This document shows, in pieces, positions 38,721-51,407 of a DNA stretch of 64,000 nt. Source of the stretch: Trichoplax adhaerens (lineage: Eukaryota; Placozoa; Uniplacotomia; Trichoplacea; Trichoplacidae); contig NW_002060948.1 in NCBI RefSeq assembly GCF_000150275.1, positions 3,548,512 through 3,612,511 of the forward strand. The letters are read 5' to 3'. Each line of letters starts with the position of its first letter. Position 1 is the first letter of the stretch. A program made the position numbers and the translations under genes. The notes beneath the pieces are model-generated. The model did no database searches. It saw nothing but the letters and a program-made list of their open reading frames with translations, and was not told where the DNA came from.

Positions 38721-39769
38721 AATGATGGCTAGTAATCACAACAGTGACGGCTGACTGAGTACCAAATATGAAAAGCTATTGGATCAAGCATTATCATAGT
38801 AGCATACTACAGCAACGAATGGATTGGTTGACGAGTTGTTTAGCAATCAAGAATGAAATGGGCGACTAACAACAGTATGTCGATTTGAGTTGATTTCCGT
38901 AAGTAGGATTGGTCCCTGTCCGCAGGGACTCCTTTTTCCCTTTTGGTAGTCGCTGCTATCTGTTGTATGTTAAGTTTAAGGATAGAGTAAGATTGGAGTG
39001 TCGATTAAGCTGGAAGTGATAGCCCTTGTTGGTAGTTGTTGGCTCTACGTGTACACAACACTATCCATCACCCCTATTCGATTCTATGACTGGCGATATG
39101 GCAGCCATGAAAGTTAACATGATTCGTTGCTATTCACGATGATGATGATGATAATAACAACAATAATATACGGTAGACGAGCGTATGATTAATTGAAGTA
39201 GCAAGTATTCATCTACCCCACTGCCTTTCGTCATCGATCCATCAGTCTAATAGCAATGGTTATCCGACTATACAAGCCATCATCCACCTGGATACCATGT
39301 TGCAAAAGCGAAATTAACAATCACATTAACATTTATCAAGCCGTGAAATAGCGCCATTGGGCATTTTCGATGGCTTTTTCTCCCTACTCTCCACTTGTAT
39401 ATGTATAGGTGGACAATTGTTGTTCATACTATTGACTTTATCTTACCGAAATAAGGACATTCTTGACCATGAACCATCCAAGCTGTACAAAGGATGCAAA
39501 TAACTAAAGCTTTGAATCGCATATCCACATATCAATCGTAAACCACTAGCAAGGCTGAAAGTATCAAAACTAGATAGAAGAGTAATTAGTAATTACAATT
39601 AATATCCAAAGGTGGTGTGGAATGGCTGCTTGATTGGCTCTTGACGAAGATGCTTTTGATGCCTGCGATACTAATACTACTCTACTATCCAATGTGTATA
39701 CAGTATACCAGTGTTAGCATAATAGTACAAAAGAGCAGCAGACAAGCTATAGCATGCCTGACCAACCGT

Positions 39770-39973
39770 GTCATACTGTAGTACTAGTACGGAACGGTAC
39801 GGTACAGTATGACTTGACAGGATAGGACGGATCGACGGATAATCGTCATGCATGGAGAAAATTATGCAAATGAGAATAAAGCGAAACGGTACGGTACAGT
39901 ACGGTACAGTACAGTACAATGAAGCTTATCAAACTATACTGGCCTGGTCCGGTCCGGGCCGGGCCAGGCCCAG
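39770..39973. repeat. Period-5 TACNG cluster and GG/CC-rich block
   Basis: GTCATACTGTA (39770-39780) pairs with TACAGTATGAC (39803-39813). Bases 39888-39920 read as five-base units TACGG, TACAG and TACAA in tandem. Bases 39941-39973 continue with five-base GG/CC units (GGCCT, GGTCC, GGTCC, GGGCC, GGGCC). Confidence 0.65.
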
Positions 39974-40013
39974 TTAGAGAGAAATGATGGAGACTGGGTA
40001 GAACGTCTGGGAG

Positions 40014-40212
40014 AATACTGTATCTCTATGGAAATTGTATCCATGTATTGTACAGTATAGTAGAGATAGGCAGAAATGATATAGGAGATCGTGCAGCTCT
40101 GAGAATAGTGGATCTCTATAGAAACTGCATCGAGAGATGGATTGTACACTACAACTCTGACAGTAGACTGCATCTCTATAGAAACTCTATCCATGTATTG
40201 TACACTTTGGAA
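40014..40212. repeat. Three diverged ~50-bp repeats
   Basis: Related segments near 40014-40062, 40103-40155 and 40160-40212 share the core ATCTCTATRGAAA, then a variable ATCCATGTATTGTACA-like tail. The first copy contains TACTGTA and TACAGTA not seen at the same places in the others. Confidence 0.5.
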
Positions 40213-40377
40213 CACACTCCTCGGACAGGCGGACCTTGCCTAGCGGACAGTGGACAGCAGGACTCTATCTGACATACAGTACTACTGTATTATCAACTGG
40301 CCTAATCAACACTATGTCACGACATACTGACGTCTGTAGTCGCGTCTTACTGTATCAACGATGAACCACTTTGCAAC

Positions 40378-40410
40378 AGGACTCGGACGGCGTCCTACCG
40401 TCCGAGTCCT
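40378..40410. repeat. GC-rich hairpin, 13-bp perfect stem
   Basis: Left arm AGGACTCGGACGG, loop CGTCCTA, right arm fully complementary. No T-run follows, so it is not a simple terminator, and no host gene is evident. Confidence 0.8.
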
Positions 40411-40947
40411 ATGTCCTGCACAACACCATACAGGATGTACAGCATAATAACGTAGCAACTACAGCTATCTACTGCTCATGACAGTGCTATGCGCTGTAGT
40501 AAATGACCTAACTAGAGCACTACTGCCTACTGTAGCTGACTGGAGTCAAAACAGTAGAAGAACAACATTTCCTGCTCTCAACGTGGCTGCGATCTTCAAT
40601 CCATCATTTAGTAAGTTTTATTGCAGTTTTCACTCCGATACTGTTGGTAGATTGCTATTGACTTCAACTCTAATAGTTAGATGCAGTATTGTTGCACGAT
40701 TGAAACTTTGATTATGAATACAAGTTGAAGAATATACATTACAACACTAGAATAGGTTGGAACAGTAACAGTGCCATCTAAATTCTACTGTACAGTGTAC
40801 AGCTTAAGTGGATTAAAATGGACGTAATATGATGTGTACATTTCATCATCATTTTCATGTAATATACTATGCTTCCCTATGGTCATTATAGAACAGAACA
40901 AGGCATCGCAATATCTTTGCTTACAATTAAATACTTTGCAACTCAAC

Positions 40948-42063
40948 ATGATTGAAATCATTTGCAACGATCGACTTGGCAAGAAAGTACGAGTAAAGTG
41001 CAAGTATGTTAGCCAAAATGAATGCTATTCAATAGTACAAATGGATTGCATAGCTAATTATTGTATAATTATGGACCTAAAAATCACTGTGTCTCATCAA
41101 TAAACTTATCATACATATTGAATCTTATATTCTATAGTGAAAATGATACAATTGGTGACTTGAAAAAGCTAATAGCGGCGCAAACTGGTACAAAATGGGA
41201 CAAAATTATGCTTAAGAAATGGTAACATTACTGCCATCGAGTACTTGTAGTGATTTTCGTATAGTGATGCACTGTACTTTGAAATGTTGTTGATAGTATA
41301 GTATTTTCAGATAAAGCGCACAGCACAAATAGACACTGCTATGAAAGTTGTTAGTTGTTTGACCAGTCTATATATTGATTATCTATTATAGACTAGCAAA
41401 ATAGGTTAGTAGATCACTTTCGCACATACTCAGTAAGCAGTGTCACGTATTTGAAATGATAGATTGATCCTAAAGTTGAGCATATTGCCAGACTGACTAC
41501 GTTAACCCCTTTTCATTGCTATATACGCTCTTTTACTAAATTTCTAGGTATACAATCTATAAGGACCATATCACTGTAGGTGATTGTATCTTTTATAATA
41601 AACGTAAAATATACGTCTGTAAGAATTACAATATTTCAATGTCAAAATGAGTAAATCTGAAACTTGGTGAAATCGTCACTGATGACGTAAATGCAATTTT
41701 ACTCTACAAGATACAAACACGCCTTAATTGAACCATACAGATTTCCAACCTGTAAGAATTTCAGTTTCTCCTATAATTGCTTATAAAAATTGACGTAACT
41801 GTACGAGTATATCTACACTAGCAGTGTTGACCTGAATAGATTGATCTATTTCCTTATTATAACCGATGAACAAGTTTGCATCTGGATTTATTAATTTCTC
41901 AGTAATAGTAAAGCTAAACGTTACTACAATAGGATTATTCAGTGTAGACGGCGTCTATATTGCGGTATTTACTTGATGATATTTTACGTACGTATTGAGT
42001 CCTTAACCTTTGCGCTCAGATGAAATACGCGATGGTATGAATTTGGAACTTTACTATCAGTAG
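40948..42063 (+). CDS. UBL5: UBL5/Hub1 ubiquitin-like protein
   Basis: Four exons, 40948-41003, 41138-41221, 41548-41585 and 42020-42063, give exactly 73 residues, the invariant length of the UBL5/Hub1 family. The protein starts [18 protein letters not shown] and ends [10 protein letters not shown], with the C-terminal double tyrosine typical of Hub1 instead of a diglycine. UBL5 is not conjugated; it binds spliceosomal proteins (the HIND element of Snu66/SART1) and supports pre-mRNA splicing, and a mitochondrial stress role is known in worms. The upstream in-frame extension to 40834 is 5' UTR. The last intron looks U12-type. Confidence 0.97.
41586..42019 (+). other. Probable U12-type GT-AG intron in UBL5
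   Basis: The donor GTATCTTTT differs at one base from the U12 consensus GTATCCTTT. GTCCTTAAC, one base from TTCCTTAAC, places the branch adenosine about 13 nt before the acceptor CTCAG. There is no long pyrimidine tract, as expected for this class. Confidence 0.7.
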
Positions 42064-43870
42064 CTGATGATATAATAGCTCCATAGCAATGGCGTCATGA
42101 ATACTTTCCGGTAATCATTGGATTGTCTCAAGATAGGAACCACCATATTAACAGTAAATTCATCATCCTATGCTTCCTTTAAGTTCCTGGTAGGCATCAA
42201 AATATGCTAGCATTTTGTGTCTTTAAACATTTATTGAATGCTATCTTGTATTAAATCTTCTACTCTGAAACATGATACCATACTGCGAGATAACCCATCG
42301 AACTGTTACATTGTACTGTACGATAGCCTATATTTATGATAATGAAGCGTAATATTGTACTCGATTTGAATAATTGTGTCGTTGTTAACATTAGTTTAAA
42401 TTACGAATAACTTTTTGGTGGACTTGGTGGACCTGCTTTATGAATGAACTATGTGTCATTCGTTGTAAGTCGATTTAACTCACGGTTAAATTTCTACTCG
42501 ACATGTATTCACAACATGTTTATATACAATAAAGTTCAATATAATTGCCAGTACATTGTTAACTGGTTTAGATTTATTACACCAGGCGATAAAGGAACAT
42601 TCATTATTCGTATAGCTATTTACAAAAAATAATGAGTGATTAATAATAATATTAAATAGCTTTTACATATTCATGTTTCACTGCTAATTATCATGTAGGC
42701 AAAGTACAAGATGCCATAATTCTATAAAACTAGTCGGCAGTCTAAATTCGGTTGTATCTATGAATTTATGCAGCAATTGTATTACTAGTATACGCGTATA
42801 ATAGCTCAGATCGGTGAATTCCTACCGTGAATTGCATGAATAAGCAGCATACGAATGTGGATGTTTAAGACATTTCTAAAACTGTGACGAGTTGTTAAGC
42901 CAACAAGACTACAGCTAACGTGATTAGATTATAAAAGTGTTAACATACTAATTGAATTCAACTTATCCATAGCCCAACCTTAGCCCTACTGTAAATAAAC
43001 TCTACCGATACTGTATTCTTTCTCGAAAATTCTACAAGACGAATCTTATATCCATCTTGTACAGCAACGATATACCGTGCATTTATATAATTTATATATA
43101 ATGTGAACCATTAGCTGGTAGACAGACTCAATTTTACATGGTTGCGAGCATGTAACCGCCTATACATACAGCATTTACATAATTTATATATAATGTGAAC
43201 CATCAGCTGGTAGACAGACTCAATTTTTCATGGTTGCCAGCATGTAATCGCCTGTACATATAGCATTTATAAAATTTACATATAATGTGCACTATCAGCT
43301 GGTAGACACACTCAATTTTATATGGTTGCGAGCATGTAATCGCCTATACTCTACAATGTACATATAGCATTTATGTAATTTATATATACTGTAATGTGAA
43401 CCATCAGCTGGTAGATAGACTCAATTCTACATAGTTGCAAACATGTAATCGCCTATACATATAGCATTTATATAATTTATTTATATATAATGTGCACCAT
43501 CAGCTAGTAGATAGACTCAATTCTACATAGTTGCAAACATATAATCGCCTATACTGTATATATAGCTCAGTTGCTAGCTGCCTGTCCAAGTGGATCTCAA
43601 CGCTGTCGTGAGTACACTGTCAACACATGTACAATATGACTGAATATAAAATTTAAGGTACTGTACGGTATACTGTACTACTGTCGATGGTATGCAGTAC
43701 TCCATCATACAGTATCAACAAATAGAAGTAATTATATCAGGAATCTTAGCACTTGCTGCGAAGCTGATCACTATAGCACACAAATCCTGGCCAACATTGG
43801 ATGCTAAGCATCTCCAGCTACGAATATTTTAGCTTTCTGCAGACGATTTTCGACTTAGATCAATTCAGCG
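42064..43870. other. UBL5-ELP5 spacer with tandem array
   Basis: Both genes are on the plus strand. The spacer holds the ~92-bp tandem array at 43079-43562 and TACTGTA motifs near 43.66-43.71 kb. The small frame at 42444-42632 has no support. Confidence 0.5.
43079..43562. repeat. Five-copy tandem repeat, ~92-104 bp unit
   Basis: Units start with GCATTTATA at 43079, 43171, 43263, 43367 and 43464. Each carries AATGTGAACCATCAGCTGG, then GTAGACAGACTCAATT and CATGTAATCGCC. Unit 4 differs from its neighbours by a 5-bp CTGTA insertion (TATATA-CTGTA-ATGTG) plus a second small insertion; unit 5 has another TACTGTA near its end. Confidence 0.9.
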
Positions 43871-46374
43871 ATGCCTAAAAATACAATAACTGATTCGATT
43901 GTATCTGGTGCAGAAGCCTCCAAGATCGTGATGATACAAGGTAATCAAGAGCAGCTGTAGCTAATCTTGTAACATATACAAAAGTAGTGCAGATTTCCGA
44001 GATTTCCTACATCCAACTTGATCTCTTAGCAATGACAATCTTGATAAACTGTAGGTACGGTCAATACTGCCATAAAATGGATACCTTGATAATTTACTAT
44101 GGCATCCTTAGTGCTAATAGGAGTCTTATTAGCGTTTACAGTAACGAAATCATTCAAATTTGTAGCATTCATTTTACTATCGTACATCGTTCTGCAAATG
44201 TCTCTGCAGCGCCAGAATTGAAGCGCTGACATGAATGAGATAGTCCTTCATCAGTATGTAATACCTAGTAGTACTTACTCTGCTGCTGAAACACTTGCAT
44301 GGAGTTAACCAGTCATAAAGACAATCGACACTTTTTTAGTGCTCATAGATTATATATTCAGTTCGATATACTCATGACATGAAACAGTTGAAGTACAGAG
44401 CGGTAAAATTCCGACTTAAACTCAAAATTTACTGTTCCAATGCATAGATAATCTGCAACATAACGGGAGAGCTTTTCTTAAGGGATATATAGAAAAACTA
44501 GTTAAAAGGTGAGTTTGAAAATGTACACAGTGGTTTCTCAGTTAATTATACGGAACATTTTACTGGATACAGTATAATAAATTGTTAAATAATTTTCGAT
44601 TAGGGTCGATATTGTGCATATCTTTGTCCTCGATCTAGCGATCGAAAGTTACAAACAGTATTTGACGTCAAAACGTTACAAGAATAAGTAAGATATAAAA
44701 GATTTACCTCCTAAGTAACACCAGTCAATTGTATTTTAAAAATTCTTACCGATATCATCATAAATAAGATCTTGATATCAACCCTACGATCAATGCTTTA
44801 ACTACTTGTATATTCACTTTATACTTATATACTGTATATCTAGAATTATATTACATGACGGTTACTCTGATGTGGTCGGATGGGATAATAGCGGGTAACT
44901 TATCAACGTTATGTTAATCGATTATACATATTGTAAAAAATTATTGTTAAGGTTTTATGCAATATGTATAAGAACTAGATTAATATCTATCGTTTGTCCC
45001 ATTGCAGCCAACAAGATTGCATTCGCTGGCAATCACCAGATGGCATCTATCAGCAATTTAATAATGCGCTAAAGAAAAATAAAAGTAATCACCACGAGCA
45101 TTGCTACGTATTATTTTACAACTATGCACAGAAACATTACAAAATCCAAATCGTGCAGTAAAGTTGTATATAATAACGCTACACCTGATGCAATCTATGC
45201 AGAGCTCATAAAGATAGTAAAGTAGTTTATCAACCAATAGCTGACATGGTTTTATTTCTAATAGATATCTCCAATGCTGCATCGGTAGCTGTTGTAGTCG
45301 ATTCCTTAAGCCCATTTTTATCGCACAACTCTACTAATCATGTCTGCCTAAGTCTACAACAGCTAATGATGCCAGATACAAACATTAATCAAGGTAATTC
45401 AAAATTTTGAAAAAGACTATAAAAAGTTTGTAGATCTAATGTCTCCAATGTCATCATTCTTTTAAATTACAAATAATCACTTTTCGCCACTTTTTAGAGG
45501 ACCTTAAGATAACTCAAATAGTCGCATTACTACATTCTGACCTACACGATGACTATGAAATATCTGCCATGAAACACATCGCATCAACAACTATTAGCCT
45601 TTGTGAAATGAGTATTGAGGACAAGTTAAAATTTGACGATTTAGGTTATAAATCGATCGCTTCATCATTGCAATAAATAATCACCATTAGGCAGGCAATA
45701 TTGAAATCTATCTTAATTATACATTGCTTAGAAAATACATTTTATTTCGGCTTATGCAAAACAAATCACATCAAGAAATCTGGAAAAATAATAAATAAGG
45801 TATTTGCTACATATGTTCAAATAAGGGAAGATATCTAAAAATCGGCATTTCTTGTTGATAACAGTATGTCGACATAGTGGTATCTCGTAAAATTTTAATT
45901 TTTCTGCCTTTTTCAATATTAGAAAGAAGTTTATGGTATTTATAATGATTTCGTGATTCGGATATTTGAATATCACCAGACTGATATTAAATCTTCTACA
46001 TTGGATAAAAGTACTTCGGTAAGCAGAAGGCTACATTTGTTCTTATGTATTATAATCATCTGAACCACATAGTATTCCTGAAACAGAATAATTCTACTAG
46101 GTGTAAGTTACTTTACACGTGTCTAAATTAGATACTACGTATCATGTGTTATTTTTAGTCTGATCCAACAGAAAATCTCACTTTCAACTTAAAGCTAACA
46201 CAATCAGAAAAACAAGCAAGGTCTCGTTTGAAATTGCCTTATACCTACAGCGATGAACGTAAAGCAGCTGAATTAAGTCAGCCTACCGCATCTTCTGGTG
46301 GTAAAATATTTTATCAACCAGATGAAGTCGATGACTTTGATGAAGAAGATCCAGATGATGATCTTGACATATAA
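43871..46374 (+). CDS. ELP5: ELP5, Elongator complex subunit 5
   Basis: Nine exons splice in phase to 315 residues: 43871-43940, 44448-44508, 44604-44687, 45008-45084, 45265-45393, 45498-45644, 45732-45799, 45923-46018 and 46159-46374. ELP5 with ELP4 and ELP6 forms the RecA-like ring of Elongator, which modifies wobble uridines of tRNA. Recognition rests on the N-terminal ITDSIVSGAE..KIVMIQ and DNLQHNGRAFLK, the RecA-like strand VAVVVDSLSPFL, the CKTNHIKKSGKI strand, and above all the C-terminal tail: DPTENLTFNLKLTQSEKQAR, LPYTYSDE, IFYQPDEVDDFDEEDPDDDL. Length equals the human protein (about 316). Like other ELP5 proteins it lacks a Walker A motif. The short exons were joined by phase alone where conservation is low (exons 6-8), so those edges are less sure. 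Confidence 0.92.
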
Positions 46375-47769
46375 TGCTACCTTATGCAAGACTTGATCTG
46401 AAGGTTTTTCTTGACGAATTTGGGTTTTGTCATTTTATCACTGCAGCATTTCTGTCTTTTAAAAAGTTAACTGCTAGTTACTGAATTATGTAAATATTTT
46501 AATTATTGCGTGCAAATTACGGTACAATTCGCTTCATCCACAGCTTAAAAGCCAATTTTTTAAGCTCATTACCAAACGTAAATTGCACAAACTCTTACGG
46601 AACCCAATCATTTGAATCACATAGCTGAAAAACGTGTATACTTATAGCACTCTAATGTACTAACCATTGTACGTACATTATTCGTTGACTTTTGGAACCC
46701 AACTTATTACCATTGAATTGTAACAAATCATTCAGATCCAGCAATACAAATTGATTTTTATGATCATTCATATCGTCCGATACGACAATTAAAGTACTGT
46801 AAAAAATTTTTTACTTAATTATAATTGACCATACTCATGGTCAAGACTTTATTGAGATTATCTGGTACATATAAGGCTTTCATTTATATTACATCATTTG
46901 AATTATGGTTTTTATAAGGTATCCATTGAAAGTCAATATATATTAAACATGAATGTAGGTTCTAAATTTTCCTACGGCATGTCACATAATTCTATATCAA
47001 ACAAGATATTGAAAGTTTATACAAGATTTTATATTTAAATAAAGTATCAAGTTTATCTCAACGTAACAGTACCATATTTTGTTTTTGGTTCCACACTTTG
47101 GTAACTTATTTCAGTACTAAGTAATGTACTAGTGTTACCAATATCTTTCATAAAGTGATCTGGATTTCTTGCTATATTAAGGAATTATAGTTTCTTGGTA
47201 TCTGACATTATCAGTTAACGTTAATGAATTAACAGGCATATATAATATCCTCTCAATACATCAATAGCTGTGCTTGTATCCAAAGAATATTGAACTTGCA
47301 CTATACTGTACGACTATTCATAAAGCATTATTAAAATATTTTAACCTATATTCCTGCAATTACTTTGCAGTAACGTAAGTACTTACTTAAATAATAGTAG
47401 ACCGTAACTGGCAAAATTTACGCACAGGGTAAAAAACACCATTAATCGATCATAAATCTGGATCCATGTATCTTATAAAAGATAATTTACAAATTTGCTA
47501 AACTATCACTATAGTATTCATTATTACGTTGCAATCTTATTACACGATAAGGTGCAATTTATTTAATTAATGTTATTAAAAATTTCAGGGTAACATCATA
47601 TTTTACACTGCCAAAGTAGATATCTAATTTACAATAAAATCGTAATATAATTATGGATCATCGATAAGGGAAGATATTACAGTATAATATATACGAATAA
47701 TAATAGTGATTTAATGAAACAGTGCATAATTTAAAAATACCTCGAACTATTTAAGTTGTATTTTTTTTT
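46375..47769. other. Convergent ELP5-UBXN10 spacer
   Basis: AT-rich and contains both 3' UTRs. No coding or repeat feature seen apart from scattered TACTGTA/TACAGTA motifs. Confidence 0.5.
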
Positions 47770-48566
47770 TTATCTGCTCTGTAAATACAATAGTGTTCTC
47801 TGCTTTATATCCGCTTCAGCAATAGTCATTGATAAATTATCAAATTCGCGTTTAGGAATTTCATTAGTAACAAGTATAAGACTTAAAACTTCAAGAGATT
47901 TGGCAGCGTAAGCAGCATATCGAATGATGTCATTTAAAGTATTACTTCGCCGAAACCATCTTTCGATCCTTTTTCCATTATTAAGCTTAACGGCTAACAT
48001 AATACGATCTTCATCTTGATCATCTGGTTCTGGTGGTATAGGAATTTGTCGCCATGACTTCTAAATAAAACATTGACAGCCATAAATATGATATCAGCTA
48101 GTCAGAAGAATAAAACACTGTATGACGGTAAAGTATAATAAAGTTATAATTTTATCTAGCTTACCGGATCGCTCGCTCTTCTAGCTAAATGATTTCGTTT
48201 AAAAGTCGACGTTGTTGCATTGCTATTGGGAGGATGCGGTCGGAAAATTGGTGTTACTGTTTTAATGTCAACTGTGTCTCGGTTACCAATAGAAGGCAAT
48301 CGTTTATATTTAGATAGAGACGCTGCGGTTGATTCAGGTGCTGGAGGGAAATTAGGCAATGCGGAATCTTGCGATAGCCCTCGAACTAATGGTTTACTGC
48401 TTGATGCAGTTACATAGGTTGATTGAAGCTCTGATTTTGTATTATCAGGAGCGGTATGAGTCCTTTCACTTGAATGCTGATGATATGAAGGAGACGAAGG
48501 AAGGCTAGTAGGTGGAGGTCGTCGCCGTCCCTTTGCTGATTGTGGTCGATTTCTTGTAGAGCTCAT
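47770..48566 (-). CDS. UBXN10: UBXN10-like UBX domain protein
   Basis: Two minus-strand exons, 48566-48165 and 48060-47770, join in phase to 230 residues. The N-terminus MSSTRNRPQSAKGRRRPPP matches the IRPKSAKGRTRPS element of vertebrate UBXN10; residues 20-135 are Ser/Pro-rich and probably disordered, with a YKRLPSIGNRD motif like the YPVLPSIN motif of vertebrates. The C-terminal ~90 residues form a UBX fold (MLAVKLNNGKRIERWFRRSN.., ending ADIKQRTLLYLQSR). UBXN10 is an adaptor of the AAA+ ATPase p97/VCP that localises to cilia and interacts with IFT-B. The usual FPR loop of UBX domains is replaced by IPKRE, as in UBXN10 (VPRRR). ATG 48566 was chosen because the upstream extension starts at TTG. 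Confidence 0.82.
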
Positions 48567-51407
48567 TATAGTTGGCAGCCACAAAATTTATATAATTAAA
48601 TTGACAACTTTCCAAGATTTGAAGATACCATCACACTCTTTTTATTTTAAGCAATTCTTATAAAATCTGTAATCATAAATTAAATGTTTTTGAATGACAA
48701 TATTACTATCAATAAGATATTTTCATATCATAATACTAGTTCTATCTAATACTTTTATTCAAAATTTAAGTTTACATCTATGAAATATTTAGTTATAAAA
48801 TAATAATGATATACCGTAGCTTGCGTTTGTTATTAAAATAGTTTAAGTTCTATGTTATGAGTTACTGCATTGTAAATTGACCTGGTGCGCTTTTAGATGA
48901 CTACTACATGGCATGCAGAACTTTCATATAGCAAATATGGCACCGTAATATGAAATTTTGTTAAATACTGTAGTCATTTAACGATCGCTACAAAAAGCTT
49001 CCAAAGTATATTAAACTCAAAGCGTTTCATTTACTCACTTAACCGGATGTCTGTACAGGTATAGAAATACGAAAGAACACTAAAGTGAATACGTTAGCTT
49101 CAAAAGCTGATTATTGCTTTAAAATTTTACGTAACTATCTTAGATAATGATTAAACAACACACTGTACCGTCATAGTATATATCGCTACACATGCTGTGT
49201 ATAGCAGAATATTTGCGTTTATCCTAAAAACTATTGCTGCTATCGCACATAACTCTCCCTATACTTCAGTAACCGAAAACTTAATATTGTTCTATCTGAT
49301 ATGGACTAAGACAATGCACTCGTTTTATTAATATCTATAGGCTTCCAAATATTATATTGTAGTATTTCATTGACAATATAGTAATTCTAGTACAAAAATA
49401 TTAATCCTCGTTATATTGACTTAAACTTGTAGTTCTTATTGAGTTGGAATGGTACCGGTAATTATCGTGCTTTATCTGATTTATTGAGCACAGATTTATT
49501 CTACGCTACTATACGTAGTAGATTTACTCGACTGATTAAATCGTGGTATTGATAACGGAGAATGGAAAATTAATATTAAGGAGGTATTAGCTATAAACTA
49601 CCTCATGCTACAAATATAGTATTCGATACCATGCTGTTAATGGCTATTATAACATATTTCATAGGTATTCAATCGTATGGAATTAAAACTTCAGTAGTGA
49701 CCGTAATTTAATCTGATTAACTTTCTCACTTCACCCTCTTCAGTACTACTTTGGAAAATATAGACGGTATATAATTATATAGTATACTCGTATACGCCTC
49801 TCCAAGAATAGAATGGGAAGTAAAATGCGAATAGCTATGCTTATATCTACAGCATAATGATCATTCACAGTGACCACTGGCATATTAAGCTTGGCCATAT
49901 ATGCAGTTTAGGAGGAACGTTAATACCCCACTACGCCTAACTTATTGATAGACAGAGTCACAATGATACATAATCAACCTATTTTAGTCAACCATAAGAT
50001 AGGGTATACTCGTCCATATATCTATTTCATATTTAAAAATCATTGACAGTTTATCAATCTCAGTCCGCGACTGTATTGCGTATTTTTGTAGTTCATTATC
50101 ATAATCACAACCGTTCTTTGTATGCCTCTAATATTCGAGATTAGAATTCTCTGTATAAATTGTCCCTACCCGTCCCCATGCATGTCTAATCTGCGAGTAT
50201 ATAAATAAGTTATAAATACCTTCTTTTTTTCCATTATTTCATTGACAACCTGTACTTCTTTCTTATATTCACAGCCAAGAATAAATTTAAATATTCCGAT
50301 TGGCAAATAATTTTCCTCAAGTCTAGCATACGCGTAAAAGGAAGTTCTTCAATCATTGACCAATATAATCAATTCAGATGTCAAGCAAGTACATCCTGGG
50401 CTCAATCATGTTGCCTTTGTGGGTGGGTGGAAAATATCACCAATAGAACCAGCAATCGTTGGCTATAACTTTAATCTTATAGCAACATAAGCTAAAGTTG
50501 TAATATGGATATTGACCGTTGTCCAATAAGACTGCAAATAGGGAAAATGGTCAATACAGTAGATTAATTGCTTCTACAGTATACAGAAATATTCTACCCA
50601 TATCAAGCAGTCGATGGTATACTATTCCGTGTTGATTGGCCAAAGTATGAGGTTGCTTACTCCGTATGAATAACAGTACTCAATCAGTAGTTATGTTGAT
50701 AGTATTTATTAAGATTCAATTTGAAAATTTGGAAATGGTTTCCCATGATCGTTGATGGCCGTAGTCTGCACTCTGCAGGTGCAATGGGAGCCTGGCTGAG
50801 AGGCGTCTCCCGTTCCTATGACAACTGGAGTTGACTGGAGCTAGTGGCTAGGATCATTTTTGCATACTGTACACAGTGCTGATACGCATGTAGCATTGCA
50901 CGTTATACTGTACTAGTATGACCAATCGCCACCGAGCTGACTCATCGCTGCAGCAACTCGATCATACAGAATCCAGTTCTGCAGCATCACGCATGAGTCA
51001 TCTCACTGCAACTGCAACATCATCTCAATAGCAGCATTGTAGACGTTTCGGATCGTTTCGGATCGTTACGTTTGACGTGATGGTACTAACAGTGTTGACC
51101 CTGGTGAAAGACTGATGACACACTTTGTATGCCCACTGCAGTACAGTACAGGACAGTAGTGTGCTGTCCAGTATGCCTACTTTCAAGTGGTCCGTGCCTG
51201 GACCGTCACGTCACTTCATTGTGCGACTCACAACGAGCCCGCAACAATTTGAAATCTTGGCCAGCGTGTGTAAGCCATTTTCCTTCTCACTTCCACCACT
51301 GCCAGCTTTCCATTTTATCCACTATAACGTAAGATAGCCTGCCTTGACTGCTGGAGGAATCCAATTTATTCTATTGCATTCGATAGCCAAGTAGACTGAT
51401 TCATATC
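48567..51407. other. UBXN10-DDX19 divergent spacer
   Basis: Probably holds both promoters. AT-rich until about 50.7 kb, then higher GC with TACTGTA motifs (50.86-50.92, 51.14 kb) and a duplicated GTTTCGGATC (51.05 kb). No coding sequence is supported; frames at 51125-51337 overlap the motif cluster. Confidence 0.45.

Larger units (their letters stand above)
38721..40947. other. Repeat-rich intergenic region upstream of UBL5
   Basis: Contains a GTCCCTG/CAGGGAC hairpin at 38912-38929, a period-5 TACNG cluster (39.77-39.92 kb) followed by a GG/CC-rich block (39.94-39.97 kb), three diverged ~50-bp repeats (40.01-40.21 kb) and a GC-rich hairpin (40378-40410). Open frames here run through repeats and are not supported as genes. 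Confidence 0.5.

Noticed and set aside
39934-40272. Open frames on both strands at 39.9-40.3 kb
   Set aside because: They translate the period-5 block and the three diverged repeats; the repeated peptides reflect DNA repeats.
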